A DNA stretch of 64,000 nucleotides. It comes from Mycoplana rhizolycopersici (GTDB lineage Bacteria; Pseudomonadota; Alphaproteobacteria; Rhizobiales; Rhizobiaceae). Under the pieces are notes generated by a model. The model had not been told where the DNA came from. It made no database searches and saw only the letters and a program-made list of their open reading frames with translations. The stretch is taken from contig NZ_JABXYK010000010.1 in NCBI RefSeq assembly GCF_013378445.1, forward strand, positions 124,001 to 188,000, read 5' to 3'. The position numbers and the translations under genes were made by a program. Positions 25,536 to 34,384 of this stretch are shown here, in pieces. Within the stretch, counting starts at the first letter, position 1; each line of letters starts with the position of its first letter.

Positions 25536-25656
25536 ACGATTCCTCTGCGACGGCCTCAACGTTTGGACCAAACCTCTCTTCATCGCCTGCTCAAAAGACC
25601 ATCTCTCGCCGATATGCTGACAGACTTGCCGGCAACCCGAACACGAGGAGCCGGAG

Positions 25657-27153
25657 ATGAACGCCGTATTTGCACGCCCCGACTGCCACGATGCGCTCGA
25701 ACGCCTGAAGGACAAGCATCTCCTCAAATCGCTTTCCTATGTCGGCGGCCGCTGGGTCGCGAACGGCGCGAACGCCACCTTCGAAGTGCGCGATCCCGCC
25801 TCTTCCCTGCCGCTTGCCTGGGTTTCCGCGTTGGACGCCGAGGAAACGGGGCGGGCGATCGATACGGCCGCTGCCGCCTTTTCTGCCTGGCGCGCGCTGC
25901 TGCCGCAGGAGCGCGCCTGCATCCTTCGGCGCTGGTATGAGCTGATGCTCGGGGCAAAGGACGATCTCGCCCTGATCATGACGCTCGAACAGGGCAAGCC
26001 GCTTTCGGAATCGCGCGGCGAGATCGACTACGCGGCCTCCTTCATCGAGTGGTATGCGGAGGAAGGAAAACGCTTCAATGCCGAGGGCGTGACCAGCCAT
26101 CTGGCCGGCGCCGAAATGATCGTGCGTCGCGAGGCGCTGGGCGTCGTCGGCCTTGTCACGCCCTGGAACTTTCCGTCGGCCATGGTCACTCGCAAGGCGG
26201 CGGCCGCGCTCGCGGCCGGCTGCACCGTGGTCGTTCATCCGTCCTCGGAGACTCCGCTCTCCGCGCTGGCCCTTGCGGAACTGGGCGAACGCGCCGGCCT
26301 CCCGGCAGGGGTCTTCAACGTCGTCACCGGCGATGCCGCTACCATCGTCGGTCGTCTCTGTGCCGATCAGCGGGTGCGTGCCCTGAGCTTCACCGGCTCC
26401 ACGGAAATCGGCAAGCTGATTGCCGGGCAATGCGCTGCCGGCATGAAGCGGCTGATCATGGAACTCGGCGGGCATGCCCCGCTCATCGTCTTCGAGGACG
26501 CGGACATCGCCAAGGCCGTCGACATTGCCGTCAATGCCAAGTTTGCAACCTCCGGCCAGGACTGCCTGGCTGCCAACCGCATCTTCGTTCAGCGCTCCAT
26601 CCTGGAAGCCTTCAATGCGGCCTTCAGGGCGCGGATCGAAGCACTCGTTGTCGGCAACGGCCTTTCGGCGAACGCCGAGATCGGTCCGTTGATGCATGCT
26701 CGCGCCGTCGAGAAGGTCGACGAACATGTCAGGGATGCCGTTCGGCGCGGCGGCCGCTGCCTGACCGGCGGCTCGCTCCACCAGGCCGGACCGTTTTTCT
26801 ACGCCCCGACCCTTCTGGTCGACGTTCCAGAGGACGCGCTCATCATGCGCGAGGAGACCTTCGGGCCGGTGGCCGCAGTGACGGCGTTCGATACGGAAGC
26901 CGAGGTGATCGCACGGGCCAACGACACCGAATACGGACTGGTCGCCTACGTGGTCACGGAGAACGGTGCCCGCCAGTTGCGGCTGGGCCGCGCGCTGGAA
27001 TATGGCATGGTCGCGATCAACCGGGTCAAGATCACTGGCGGCCCGGTTCCCTTCGGCGGCTGGAAGCAATCCGGTCTCGGCCGCGAAGGCTCTCGCCATG
27101 GCCTCGAGGCGTTCAGCGAACTCAAATACCTCTGCATCGACACCGCGGCCTGA
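25657..27153 (+). CDS. doeC: Aspartate-semialdehyde dehydrogenase of ectoine breakdown
   Basis: A 498-residue NAD(P)-dependent aldehyde dehydrogenase of the succinate-semialdehyde dehydrogenase subfamily. It has TPWNFPSAM near 168 (cofactor), FTGSTEIGK near 247, the general base Glu in ELGGHAPL near 268 and the catalytic Cys in SGQDCLAANR near 302. In the ectoine route it oxidises aspartate 4-semialdehyde to aspartate. GGAG precedes the ATG after a 121-base gap from doeX. Succinate semialdehyde is a plausible side substrate; the neighbour doeD supports the ectoine role. Confidence 0.9.
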   Translation: MNAVFARPDCHDALERLKDKHLLKSLSYVGGRWVANGANATFEVRDPASSLPLAWVSALDAEETGRAIDTAAAAFSAWRALLPQERACILRRWYELMLGAKDDLALIMTLEQGKPLSESRGEIDYAASFIEWYAEEGKRFNAEGVTSHLAGAEMIVRREALGVVGLVTPWNFPSAMVTRKAAAALAAGCTVVVHPSSETPLSALALAELGERAGLPAGVFNVVTGDAATIVGRLCADQRVRALSFTGSTEIGKLIAGQCAAGMKRLIMELGGHAPLIVFEDADIAKAVDIAVNAKFATSGQDCLAANRIFVQRSILEAFNAAFRARIEALVVGNGLSANAEIGPLMHARAVEKVDEHVRDAVRRGGRCLTGGSLHQAGPFFYAPTLLVDVPEDALIMREETFGPVAAVTAFDTEAEVIARANDTEYGLVAYVVTENGARQLRLGRALEYGMVAINRVKITGGPVPFGGWKQSGLGREGSRHGLEAFSELKYLCIDTAA

Positions 27154-27197
27154 CCGCTTCGATGCCGCAACCATCATAGACGAAAGGGAAACCGGAC

Positions 27198-28574
27198 ATG
27201 TCCGAGAACAGCAATGAAATCACCGCCTGGGATCGAGACCACTTCTTCCACCCCTCGACCCACATGGGCATGCATGCCCGCGGCGAGACGCCTACGCGCG
27301 TGATGGCCGGCGGCGAAGGCGTCTATGTGACAGATGTCAGTGGCCGGACCAGCCTCGATGCCTTTGCGGGCCTCTATTGTGTCAATGTCGGTTACGGTCG
27401 GCAGAAGATTTCCGATGCGATCGCCGAGCAGGCGAAGAACCTCGCCTACTACCACGCCTATGTCGGCCATGGCACGGAAGCCTCGATCACGCTCTCGAAG
27501 ATGATCATCGACCGCGCGCCGAAGGGCATGTCGCGGGTGTATTTCGGCCTTTCCGGGTCGGACGCCAACGAGACCAACATCAAGCTGATCTGGTACTACA
27601 ACAACATCCTCGGCCGGCCGGAGAAGAAGAAGATCATTTCGCGCTGGCGCGGCTATCACGGTTCGGGCGTCATGACCGGCTCGCTGACGGGCCTCGAACT
27701 GTTCCACAACCTCTTCGATCTTCCGCGGCCGCCGATCTTCCATACCGAGGCGCCGTACTATTTCCGCCGCGCTGACCGCTCGATGAGCGAGGAGCAGTTC
27801 TCGCAACATTGCGCCGACAAGCTGGAGGAGATGATCCTGGCGGAAGGCCCCGACACGATCGCCGCCTTCATCGGCGAACCGATCCTGGGAACGGGCGGCA
27901 TCGTGCCTCCGCCGCAGGGGTATTGGCAGAAGATCCAGGCCGTTCTGGAAAAATACGACATCCTGCTGGTCGCCGACGAGGTGGTGACGGGGTTCGGTCG
28001 TCTCGGCTCGATGTTCGGCTCCGATCACTATGGCATCAAGCCGGACCTGATTACCATCGCCAAGGGCCTGACCTCGGCCTATGCGCCGCTTTCGGGCTCG
28101 ATCGTCTCCGACAAGGTCTGGCAGGTTCTCGTACAGGGTTCCGACAAGATGGGAGCGATCGGCCACGGCTGGACCTATTCGGCCCACCCGATCTGCGCCG
28201 CAGCAGGTGTCGCCAACCTAGAACTGGTGGATGAACTGGGCCTCGTCGAGAATGCAGGGTCCACGGGCACCTATTTCCGTTCCGAACTGGCCAAGGCGGT
28301 CGCCGGTCACAGGCATGTCGGCGATGTGCGCGGCGACGGGCTGATGGCGGCGGTCGAATTCGTCGAGGACAAGAATGATCGTGTCTTCTTCGACCCCGCA
28401 AAGAAGATTGGCCCGCAGGTCTCCGCAGCGCTTCTCGAGCGCGGCGTTATCGGGCGAGCCATGCCGCAGGGCGACATCCTCGGCTTCGCACCGCCGCTGT
28501 GCCTGACCCGCGAAGAAGCCGACACCGTCGTCAGGGCGACGGCGGCGGCCATCGAAGCGGTGCTTGGCAGATAG
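27198..28574 (+). CDS. doeD: Diaminobutyrate aminotransferase (class III) of ectoine breakdown
   Basis: A 458-residue PLP aminotransferase of class III. The PLP lysine lies in TIAKGLTSAYAPLSG near residue 288, and the PLP-binding Asp in LLVADEVVTGFGRLG near residue 258. It transfers the 4-amino group of L-2,4-diaminobutyrate to give aspartate semialdehyde, the substrate of DoeC. AAAGGGAAA lies before the ATG, 44 bases after doeC. By sequence alone it could be an omega-amino-acid:pyruvate aminotransferase; the cluster decides. Confidence 0.9.
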   Translation: MSENSNEITAWDRDHFFHPSTHMGMHARGETPTRVMAGGEGVYVTDVSGRTSLDAFAGLYCVNVGYGRQKISDAIAEQAKNLAYYHAYVGHGTEASITLSKMIIDRAPKGMSRVYFGLSGSDANETNIKLIWYYNNILGRPEKKKIISRWRGYHGSGVMTGSLTGLELFHNLFDLPRPPIFHTEAPYYFRRADRSMSEEQFSQHCADKLEEMILAEGPDTIAAFIGEPILGTGGIVPPPQGYWQKIQAVLEKYDILLVADEVVTGFGRLGSMFGSDHYGIKPDLITIAKGLTSAYAPLSGSIVSDKVWQVLVQGSDKMGAIGHGWTYSAHPICAAAGVANLELVDELGLVENAGSTGTYFRSELAKAVAGHRHVGDVRGDGLMAAVEFVEDKNDRVFFDPAKKIGPQVSAALLERGVIGRAMPQGDILGFAPPLCLTREEADTVVRATAAAIEAVLGR

Positions 28575-28585
28575 GAGATTTTCCG

Positions 28586-29665
28586 GTGAATGCTGTACCG
28601 AAGACGATGGCTGCCGTGCGGCTGATGGGGCACGGCGGGCTTGACAAGCTCGTCTACAGCCGTGATGTCCCGGTCCCTTCCGCTGGGCCTGGGGAAGTGC
28701 TGATCAAAGTCAGCGCCTGCGGCATGAACAACACCGATGTCTGGGTGCGGGAGGGCGCCTACGGCACAGAGGACGATCCGGCAGCGGTTTCCACCTGGCG
28801 GCGCCAAGGCAACACCCTGACCTTCCCGCGCATCCAGGGGACCGATACGGTCGGCCGGGTCGTCGCGACCGGCGAGGGTGTCGACTGCGGCAGGATCGGT
28901 GAGCGCGTCATGGTCGATTTCTCGATCTACAACCGCGACGACGACAGCCTGGCCGACATAGACTACATGGGCCATGGTCGGGACGGCGGCTACGCGGAAT
29001 ATATGACGCTGCCAGCCGAAAATGCCCATGTCGTCTCGACCGACATGAGCGATATCGAGCTTGCCACGTTCTGCTGTGCCTATCTGACCGGCGAGCGCAT
29101 GCTCGAGCGCGCACGGCTTGCTGCCGGCGAGATCGTGCTTGTCACCGGCGCTTCGGGCGGCGTCGGATCGGGTATAATCCAGCTTGCCCGCGCCCGCGGC
29201 GCCATTCCGATAGCTCTGACTGCACCCGGCAAGGAACAGGCCATGCTTGATATCGGGGCAGAAGTGGTGGTCACGCGCGGCTCCGGCGACCTCTTCCAGG
29301 CCGTGGCAACGGCAGCGAAAGGCCGCGCCATCGATGTCGTCGCCGATCTCGTCGGCGGCGTCATCTTCAACGATCTCCTGAAGATCCTGAGGCCGGAGGG
29401 GCGCTATACCACGGCAGGTGCCATCGCGGGGCCGGTGGTACAACTCGACCTGCGGACAATGTATCTGAAGCAGCTCGAACTGCACGGATCGAGCCAGGGC
29501 AGTCGTGCCGATTTCCGCCGATTGGTCGGCTACATCGAAGCCAAGAAAATCAGGCCGCTCGTCGGCGGCGTCTATCCGCTATCGGAATTCCACCGCGCCC
29601 AGACGGATTTCATGCAGAAGAATTTCGTTGGCAAGCTCGTCGTGGTGCCGGACGCTATCGCGTAA
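28586..29665 (+). CDS. Zinc-type alcohol dehydrogenase/quinone oxidoreductase
   Basis: A 359-residue medium-chain dehydrogenase/reductase. The N-terminal GroES-like domain is seen (GEVLIKVSACGMNNTD near 41), and the nucleotide-binding motif TGASGGVGSGIIQLARARGA is near residue 188. The start is GTG at 28586 with AGGAG upstream, 11 bases after doeD, so it is co-transcribed with the doe genes. The typical structural-zinc cysteine set is not evident, which favours an NADPH:quinone reductase-like enzyme. It is not part of the described ectoine pathway; its job here, perhaps with a hydroxyectoine-derived alcohol or aldehyde, is unknown. Confidence 0.85.
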   Translation: MNAVPKTMAAVRLMGHGGLDKLVYSRDVPVPSAGPGEVLIKVSACGMNNTDVWVREGAYGTEDDPAAVSTWRRQGNTLTFPRIQGTDTVGRVVATGEGVDCGRIGERVMVDFSIYNRDDDSLADIDYMGHGRDGGYAEYMTLPAENAHVVSTDMSDIELATFCCAYLTGERMLERARLAAGEIVLVTGASGGVGSGIIQLARARGAIPIALTAPGKEQAMLDIGAEVVVTRGSGDLFQAVATAAKGRAIDVVADLVGGVIFNDLLKILRPEGRYTTAGAIAGPVVQLDLRTMYLKQLELHGSSQGSRADFRRLVGYIEAKKIRPLVGGVYPLSEFHRAQTDFMQKNFVGKLVVVPDAIA

Positions 29666-29783
29666 GCGGGTCAAATGAACCGGCGATTGACCCTTGCAAT
29701 GGGATGGGGAGTGATGGCGCACGGCAATAGAGCGCGATCCGGCGGTCGATATCGGCGGGAAGCGGTGGCCGGTTGAGCACAAT

Positions 29784-29996
29784 CTATCCCGTTGATTTCG
29801 CCGGGCGTCGCCGAAAGAGTTGATCCCAGATGTCGTACCCCGCAGGGACAATCCCGATCAGCAGTGCAGCGGCCAAATCGAGCCGTGGAACAAACACCAG
29901 GATGACCGCGCAGAACGCGACAAGCGTCACGAATGCAAAAACTGCAAAAAACCGGCTTCTGTTCATCGGTCTATCCCGTCTGAATGGGTCTGACAT
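29784..29996 (-). CDS. Small membrane protein downstream of dctM
   Basis: A 70-residue protein with two hydrophobic helices (FFAVFAFVTLVAFCAVILVF, then LAAALLIGIVPAGYDIW) and a basic C-terminal tail RRRPAK. I do not recognise a named family. The ATG at 29996 lies 4 bases after the dctM stop with GGAGG further upstream, so it is probably translated from the TRAP operon as its last gene. It could be an accessory subunit or a standalone small protein; no motif decides. Confidence 0.55.
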   Translation of the reverse strand: MSDPFRRDRPMNRSRFFAVFAFVTLVAFCAVILVFVPRLDLAAALLIGIVPAGYDIWDQLFRRRPAKSTG

Positions 29997-30000
29997 TGCA

Positions 30001-31428
30001 TCATCTCTGTCCTCCATAGAGGAGATTCGGCAGCATGTAGACGATGTCCGGGAACAGATAGATGATCACCATGCAGAGAATGACGATCAACATATACGGC
30101 ATCATGCCGCGGAAAATGTCGGTCAGTTTGACATGTGAAGGCGAGACGCCCTTCAGGTAGTATGCCGACATCGCCATCGGCGGTGATAGGAAGGCCGTCT
30201 GGAGATTGATGGCCACGAGGATACCGAAGAACAGCGGGTCGATCCCGAAATGCGGCAACAACGGAATGAAGATCGGGATGAAGATGACGATGATCTCGGT
30301 CCATTCCAGCGGCCAGCCGAGAATGAAGATGATGATCTGGGCCATGATCAAAAACATCAGCGGCGACATGTCCAGGCCGGTCACGAAGTCACTGATGAGT
30401 TGCTGCCCGCCGAGATAGGCGAATACCGACGCGAAGGTCGCCGAACCAACGAAAAGCCAGCATACCATCGCGGTTGTCCGGGCCGTCAGATAGACGGACT
30501 CCTTTAGGCGCCGCCATGTCAAGGCCCTGTAAGCCGCGGCGAGCGCTAGCCCGCCCAATGCGCCGATTGCGGCTGCTTCCGAAGGGGTCGCCAAGCCGAA
30601 GAGAATGGCACCTAAAACCGCAAGGATCAGAAAGGCGAGCGGGGCGAATGATGTCAGCATCATCCAGGCGAGTTGGGCCGGCGTGTGCTCACCGACCTCC
30701 TCTTTCGTTGGCCGCGGCGCCAGTTGCGGCTGCAGGATTGCTCGCACCACGACATATGTGAGATAGAGCCCCGCCAGGGCGAGACCGGGTAGCAGCGCCG
30801 CCGCATACATGCGGACGACTGAAATCCCGGAGGTGGCCGCGTAGACGATTAGCAGAATGGAGGGTGGGATCAGGATTCCGAGCGTGCCGCCCGCGCAGAT
30901 CACGCCTGTCGCGTACCGCACGTCGTACCTTGCCTTCAGCATCGCCGGCAGGGCGAGCAGTCCCATCAAGGTCACCACGGCCCCGACGATGCCCGTTGCC
31001 GTGGCAAAGAGCGTACAGGTGACCAGGGCGGCGACCGCCATCGAGCCGGGTAGCCGGCGCGTGACGCTGTAGAGCGTCGAGAACAGCCGATCGACGATGT
31101 TGGCTCGCTCGACGATGTAGCCCATGAACAGGAACAGCGGTATGGCTGTCAGCACATCGTTCTGGATGACCGAGTACGTCTGGTTGACGAACAGATCGAA
31201 GATCCGGTTGTTGAAGAAGCCGCCGATCCAGGTTTCGGTTAGCGTAAAGGCATCGCCGCCGGAGTCGAGCGCGCGGTCATAGGCGCGCCACATGCGGGCG
31301 GCATCGAAATAGGCGTAATATCCGAAGCCGACGCCCAGAGCCATCAGCGTGAACGCCACCGGAAAGCCGAGGAAGATGGTGAGGATCAGGATGAGCAGCA
31401 TCCCGACGGCGATGTGTGCATCCGTCAT
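30001..31428 (-). CDS. dctM: TRAP transporter large permease
   Basis: A 475-residue DctM-type permease with about 12-14 helices. The conserved GTLGILIPPSILLIVYA is near residue 182, and LFATATGIVGAVVTLMG near residue 142. It resembles the mannitol/chloroaromatic-acid TRAP subgroup, whose real substrates are mostly 2-oxoacids and other organic acids. It overlaps dctQ by 4 bases. It would form the sodium-coupled membrane core with DctQ. Confidence 0.92.
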   Translation of the reverse strand: MTDAHIAVGMLLILILTIFLGFPVAFTLMALGVGFGYYAYFDAARMWRAYDRALDSGGDAFTLTETWIGGFFNNRIFDLFVNQTYSVIQNDVLTAIPLFLFMGYIVERANIVDRLFSTLYSVTRRLPGSMAVAALVTCTLFATATGIVGAVVTLMGLLALPAMLKARYDVRYATGVICAGGTLGILIPPSILLIVYAATSGISVVRMYAAALLPGLALAGLYLTYVVVRAILQPQLAPRPTKEEVGEHTPAQLAWMMLTSFAPLAFLILAVLGAILFGLATPSEAAAIGALGGLALAAAYRALTWRRLKESVYLTARTTAMVCWLFVGSATFASVFAYLGGQQLISDFVTGLDMSPLMFLIMAQIIIFILGWPLEWTEIIVIFIPIFIPLLPHFGIDPLFFGILVAINLQTAFLSPPMAMSAYYLKGVSPSHVKLTDIFRGMMPYMLIVILCMVIIYLFPDIVYMLPNLLYGGQR

Positions 31429-32072
31429 TGGGCGTCCCGATCTCGTGGTTCGCGTCCAGCGGCAAGCTCCCGCGACGGAAGAATGCCCTCGTCCTCGGAC
31501 TTGAGGGCATCCAGGCTTTTCGTTTGCAGCAGCACCTTTTCCAGTTCTTCGACATCTTCAACCGCTTTTGGCCATTCGCCTGTCTTTATGCAGAGAATGC
31601 AGCGGAAGACCTGCGCCACGCCTTGCAGGAACAGGAGAATGCCGGCGGCGACAATGACGGTCTTGAACTGGAAGATCGGCACGCCGGCGGGGCTGTTGGA
31701 ACTGACCTCCAGGTAGCGCCAACTGCGCTCGGCGTATTTCCAGCCCGAGAAGACGAGCGCGGTTATGCCGGGAAAGAAGAAGATGAAGTACAGGACCAGT
31801 TCCAGCCTGGCCTGCGTGCGCGGCTTCCAGAGCCGGTAGATGAAGTCGCCGCGCACATGGCCATCACGCGACAGGGTATAAGCTCCCGCCATCATGAAGA
31901 GCGTTCCGTAGAGTATGTAGCTCAGGTCGAAGGCCCAGGGGGTCGGCGCGCGGAAGAGGTAGCGTGCGACTACCTCATAGCCGACGCCGAAGGCCATGAT
32001 GAGTATCCCCCACGCGAACACCTTGCCGAACCATGCCGACAGATCGTCGGCGAATGCAATGTAACGGAGCAT
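31425..32072 (-). CDS. dctQ: TRAP transporter small permease
   Basis: A 215-residue DctQ-type subunit with four helices and the family stretch AFGVGYEVVARYLFRAPTPWAFDLSYI, here split around residues 28-55. The hydrophilic C-terminal 40 residues are longer than usual. The ATG at 32072 was chosen because GGGGAGG lies 8 bases upstream; the frame to 32132 has no homology. It stands between the binding protein and the large permease. Confidence 0.9.
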   Translation of the reverse strand: MLRYIAFADDLSAWFGKVFAWGILIMAFGVGYEVVARYLFRAPTPWAFDLSYILYGTLFMMAGAYTLSRDGHVRGDFIYRLWKPRTQARLELVLYFIFFFPGITALVFSGWKYAERSWRYLEVSSNSPAGVPIFQFKTVIVAAGILLFLQGVAQVFRCILCIKTGEWPKAVEDVEELEKVLLQTKSLDALKSEDEGILPSRELAAGREPRDRDAQ

Positions 32073-32132
32073 GCAAGCGCCTCCCCAGCCCCGGTGAACA
32101 TGACGAGGCCCGGGATACCGGGCCTTCGCCAC

Positions 32133-33263
32133 TTACTTTCCGAGGTTCAACTTCCCGGGGAAATAGTGCTCATAGGCGAGTGCGAGATCGGCCGAGTTCA
32201 TCAACTCGTAGTACACGACCCTCTCCACCCACTGCCGTTGACTGTCGAGCACCTTCTTCATGAACGCATCCGCTTCAAGCGTGGGGATGATCTGATCCCA
32301 AGCCTTCAGTTGTGCATCCAGAATTTCCTTCGGTGTGCGGTGCACGGTCACGCCATGTTCGGTCTGAAGCTTTTGAAGGTCGCTTGAGTAGTTGTCCATC
32401 GCGGATGCAGTATTCGCCGTGCTTGCGGCCTCCACGCCATATTCGAGGATCGCCTGCAGATCGTCGGGAAGGTCGTCAAACACATCCTTGTTGAACAGGA
32501 ATTCGAAAGACTCGCTCGCCTGATGGTAGGACGAAAGCATGTAGTTCTTGGCGACATCCTGCGAACCAAACCGAATGTCAGAGGATGGATTGTTGAACTC
32601 GAAGGCGTCGATGACGCCCCGCTCCATCGCCGGCACGATTTCGCCGCCTGGAAGCTGAGCGACGCTCATGCCCATGTTCTGCATGAGATCGGCGGCAAGC
32701 CCGACGGTACGATATTTGAGACCGTTGACATCGTTCACACTCGCCACCGGATTCTTGAACCAGCCGAACGGCTGTGCGGGCATCGGGAAGCCATAGAAGC
32801 CGTAGAGGTTCAGCCCCATGATGTCCTGGGTGAGTTCCCGGTAGAGATCCTTGCCTCCGCCTTGATGGAACCATCCGAGCATGGTGGTTGCGCTGCCGCC
32901 AAATACCGGCCCGGTGCCGAAGAGGGAAGCTGCCTTGTGCTTGCCGTACCAATAGACGGGAACGGTGTGGGCTGCGTCGATCACGCCATCATTGACGCCG
33001 TCGAGCACCTGAAACGCGCCGACGACTGTACCGGCGGGCATGAGTTCGAACTTCAGGCGTCCGCCGGACATTCGCTCGACCCGTTCGACGTACTGGCGGG
33101 CAAATTCCATCCAGATATCCGACGCGGGCCAGGATGTTTGCATTTTAATGACGATTGGTGCCTGCGCCAGCACGGGCGGGGCTGCAAGCGCCCCCATCGC
33201 AGTTACCCCAACAAACGTCGACGCTCCCAGCAATTCTCGACGCGATACGTTCTTTTTGTTCAT
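32133..33263 (-). CDS. dctP: TRAP transporter substrate-binding protein, Tat-type signal
   Basis: A 376-residue DctP-family binding protein. The N-terminus carries a twin-arginine-type signal (SRRELLGAS, then a hydrophobic stretch to LAQA near residue 33). Family features include KMQTSWPASD, the conserved arginine-containing stretch GLKYRTVGLAADLM near 175 and VPAMERGVIDAFEF near 205. It resembles the TakP/2-oxoacid and mannitol/chloroaromatic branch, not obviously the ectoine-specific UehA. GGGAGGAAG precedes the ATG. It is first in the TRAP operon. The substrate is unknown; organic acids are likely. Confidence 0.9.
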   Translation of the reverse strand: MNKKNVSRRELLGASTFVGVTAMGALAAPPVLAQAPIVIKMQTSWPASDIWMEFARQYVERVERMSGGRLKFELMPAGTVVGAFQVLDGVNDGVIDAAHTVPVYWYGKHKAASLFGTGPVFGGSATTMLGWFHQGGGKDLYRELTQDIMGLNLYGFYGFPMPAQPFGWFKNPVASVNDVNGLKYRTVGLAADLMQNMGMSVAQLPGGEIVPAMERGVIDAFEFNNPSSDIRFGSQDVAKNYMLSSYHQASESFEFLFNKDVFDDLPDDLQAILEYGVEAASTANTASAMDNYSSDLQKLQTEHGVTVHRTPKEILDAQLKAWDQIIPTLEADAFMKKVLDSQRQWVERVVYYELMNSADLALAYEHYFPGKLNLGK

Positions 33264-33381
33264 TGCTCTTCCTCCCTGGATTGTTGTCAAATTCTCCCTG
33301 CATTCAATGATAGTTCGCTACGTTGACGAAGATGGCTCCCAACCTCTTCGCGATCAGTCTCAACAACTGATTGTTCCCGTT

Positions 33382-33391
33382 TGTCAATTAT
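33382..33391. promoter_or_regulatory. EnuR-like half-site upstream of the TRAP operon
   Basis: TGTCAATTAT is identical to the core of the first repeat upstream of ehuA (23492-23501). It stands 118 bases from the dctP start. A loosely similar TGACA follows at 33410, but the second full repeat is missing, so EnuR control is only a possibility. Confidence 0.3.
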
Positions 33392-33418
33392 GCACACTTT
33401 CTGAAGTTCTGACAGACG

Positions 33419-33434
33419 TTCAACTGTTGTTGAA
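33419..33434. promoter_or_regulatory. Palindrome upstream of the TRAP operon
   Basis: Perfect inverted repeat TTCAAC-TGTT-GTTGAA, about 155 bases upstream of dctP. It looks like an operator, but no regulator gene adjoins the TRAP operon to which it could be assigned. Confidence 0.4.
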
Positions 33435-33678
33435 TGACAGCTTTGGGCTGTGGTCCACAGCCAAGGCAAAGTTTTTTCTCAGCCAGAGCATGGCTTCCTG
33501 GGTGGCGTCGCCCTCTCTCGTCGCCGCAGCGGAAGGAGCCACACGGCATGCGCAATAATCTCGGCTGGAAAGCGAAGGCGTCGGGAATGGCTGAGCAGTT
33601 CTCGGTCATGCTGGTCTACTTGCATTTCCCCCAGCACAATCCGTTAAGGCGACGCCACCGCGCGAGATCGGCTATCGA

Positions 33679-34287
33679 TCACAGGCCGCCCAGCAGCTTG
33701 AAGGCGATCAGCCACATCGTAACCGCAACGAGCCCTTCCAGTACGCGCCAGGCGGCGGGATTGGCAAAGATCGGTCTCAACTTGGTTGCGCCGTAACCGA
33801 GCGAGAAGAAGAACAGGAACGAGGCCGTCACGGCTCCCGCGGCAAAGGATGCTTCCAGGCCTGGAAAACGCGTCGAGATCGTGCCGAGCAGAACAACGGT
33901 GTCGAGATAGACATGCGGATTGAGCCAGGTGAGCGCCAGGCAGGTGAGAAGCGCCTTGCGCAGGCTGGACGCACCACCTTCGCCTACCGCCAGCGCGCCT
34001 GAAGACCGCAGGGCGGAACGAAGGCTCCTCGCGCCGTACCACATGAGGAAGATCGCCCCGCCATAGCGCATCAGCGAATCGAGCCAGGGCAACACCGCGG
34101 CGATCTGGCGGAAACCGGTTATGCCGACGAGGATCAGCAGCGCATCGGAGAGGGCGCAGGCAAGGCAGATGGCGAAGACGTGCTCGTTGCGCACCCCTTG
34201 CCGCAGCACGAAGGCATTTTGCGCGCCGATCGCCACGATCAGGCTGAGGCCCATGGTGAAGCCGGTGAAATAGACGGATATGCTCAT
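33679..34287 (-). CDS. LysE/ArgO-family amino-acid exporter
   Basis: A 202-residue LysE-superfamily exporter with about six helices. The conserved GLSLIVAIGAQNAFVLRQG is near residues 13-31, and the segment LTWLNPHVYLDTVVLLG near 118-134 marks the LysE/ArgO branch, which exports lysine or arginine. It diverges from an ArgP/LysG-type regulator across 97 bases, the classical arrangement for basic amino-acid export. Confidence 0.9.
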   Translation of the reverse strand: MSISVYFTGFTMGLSLIVAIGAQNAFVLRQGVRNEHVFAICLACALSDALLILVGITGFRQIAAVLPWLDSLMRYGGAIFLMWYGARSLRSALRSSGALAVGEGGASSLRKALLTCLALTWLNPHVYLDTVVLLGTISTRFPGLEASFAAGAVTASFLFFFSLGYGATKLRPIFANPAAWRVLEGLVAVTMWLIAFKLLGGL

Positions 34288-34384
34288 GCGCGGCGTGTGC
34301 TCCTTCTTCGCTGCGCAATCCCTACCGCGGCCTGGTAATTTAGGATAGTTAATGCTCCTTACTCCAATTAAGCCAAGCTAAATC

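Larger units (their letters stand above)
33264..33678. other. Regulatory intergenic region upstream of the TRAP operon
   Basis: About 415 bases without a convincing gene between the dctP start and the lysE stop. Besides the two sites listed separately it contains a stem GGCTGTG/CACAGCC at about 33446-33462 with a run of six T at 33472-33477 on the plus strand, although no plus-strand gene leads into it. The half near dctP is A+T-rich and most likely holds the TRAP promoter. Confidence 0.5.

Noticed and set aside
33388-33609. Small frame of 73 codons on the minus strand
   Set aside because: No ribosome site, no hydrophobic or domain pattern and it spans the hairpin and palindromes of the TRAP regulatory region.
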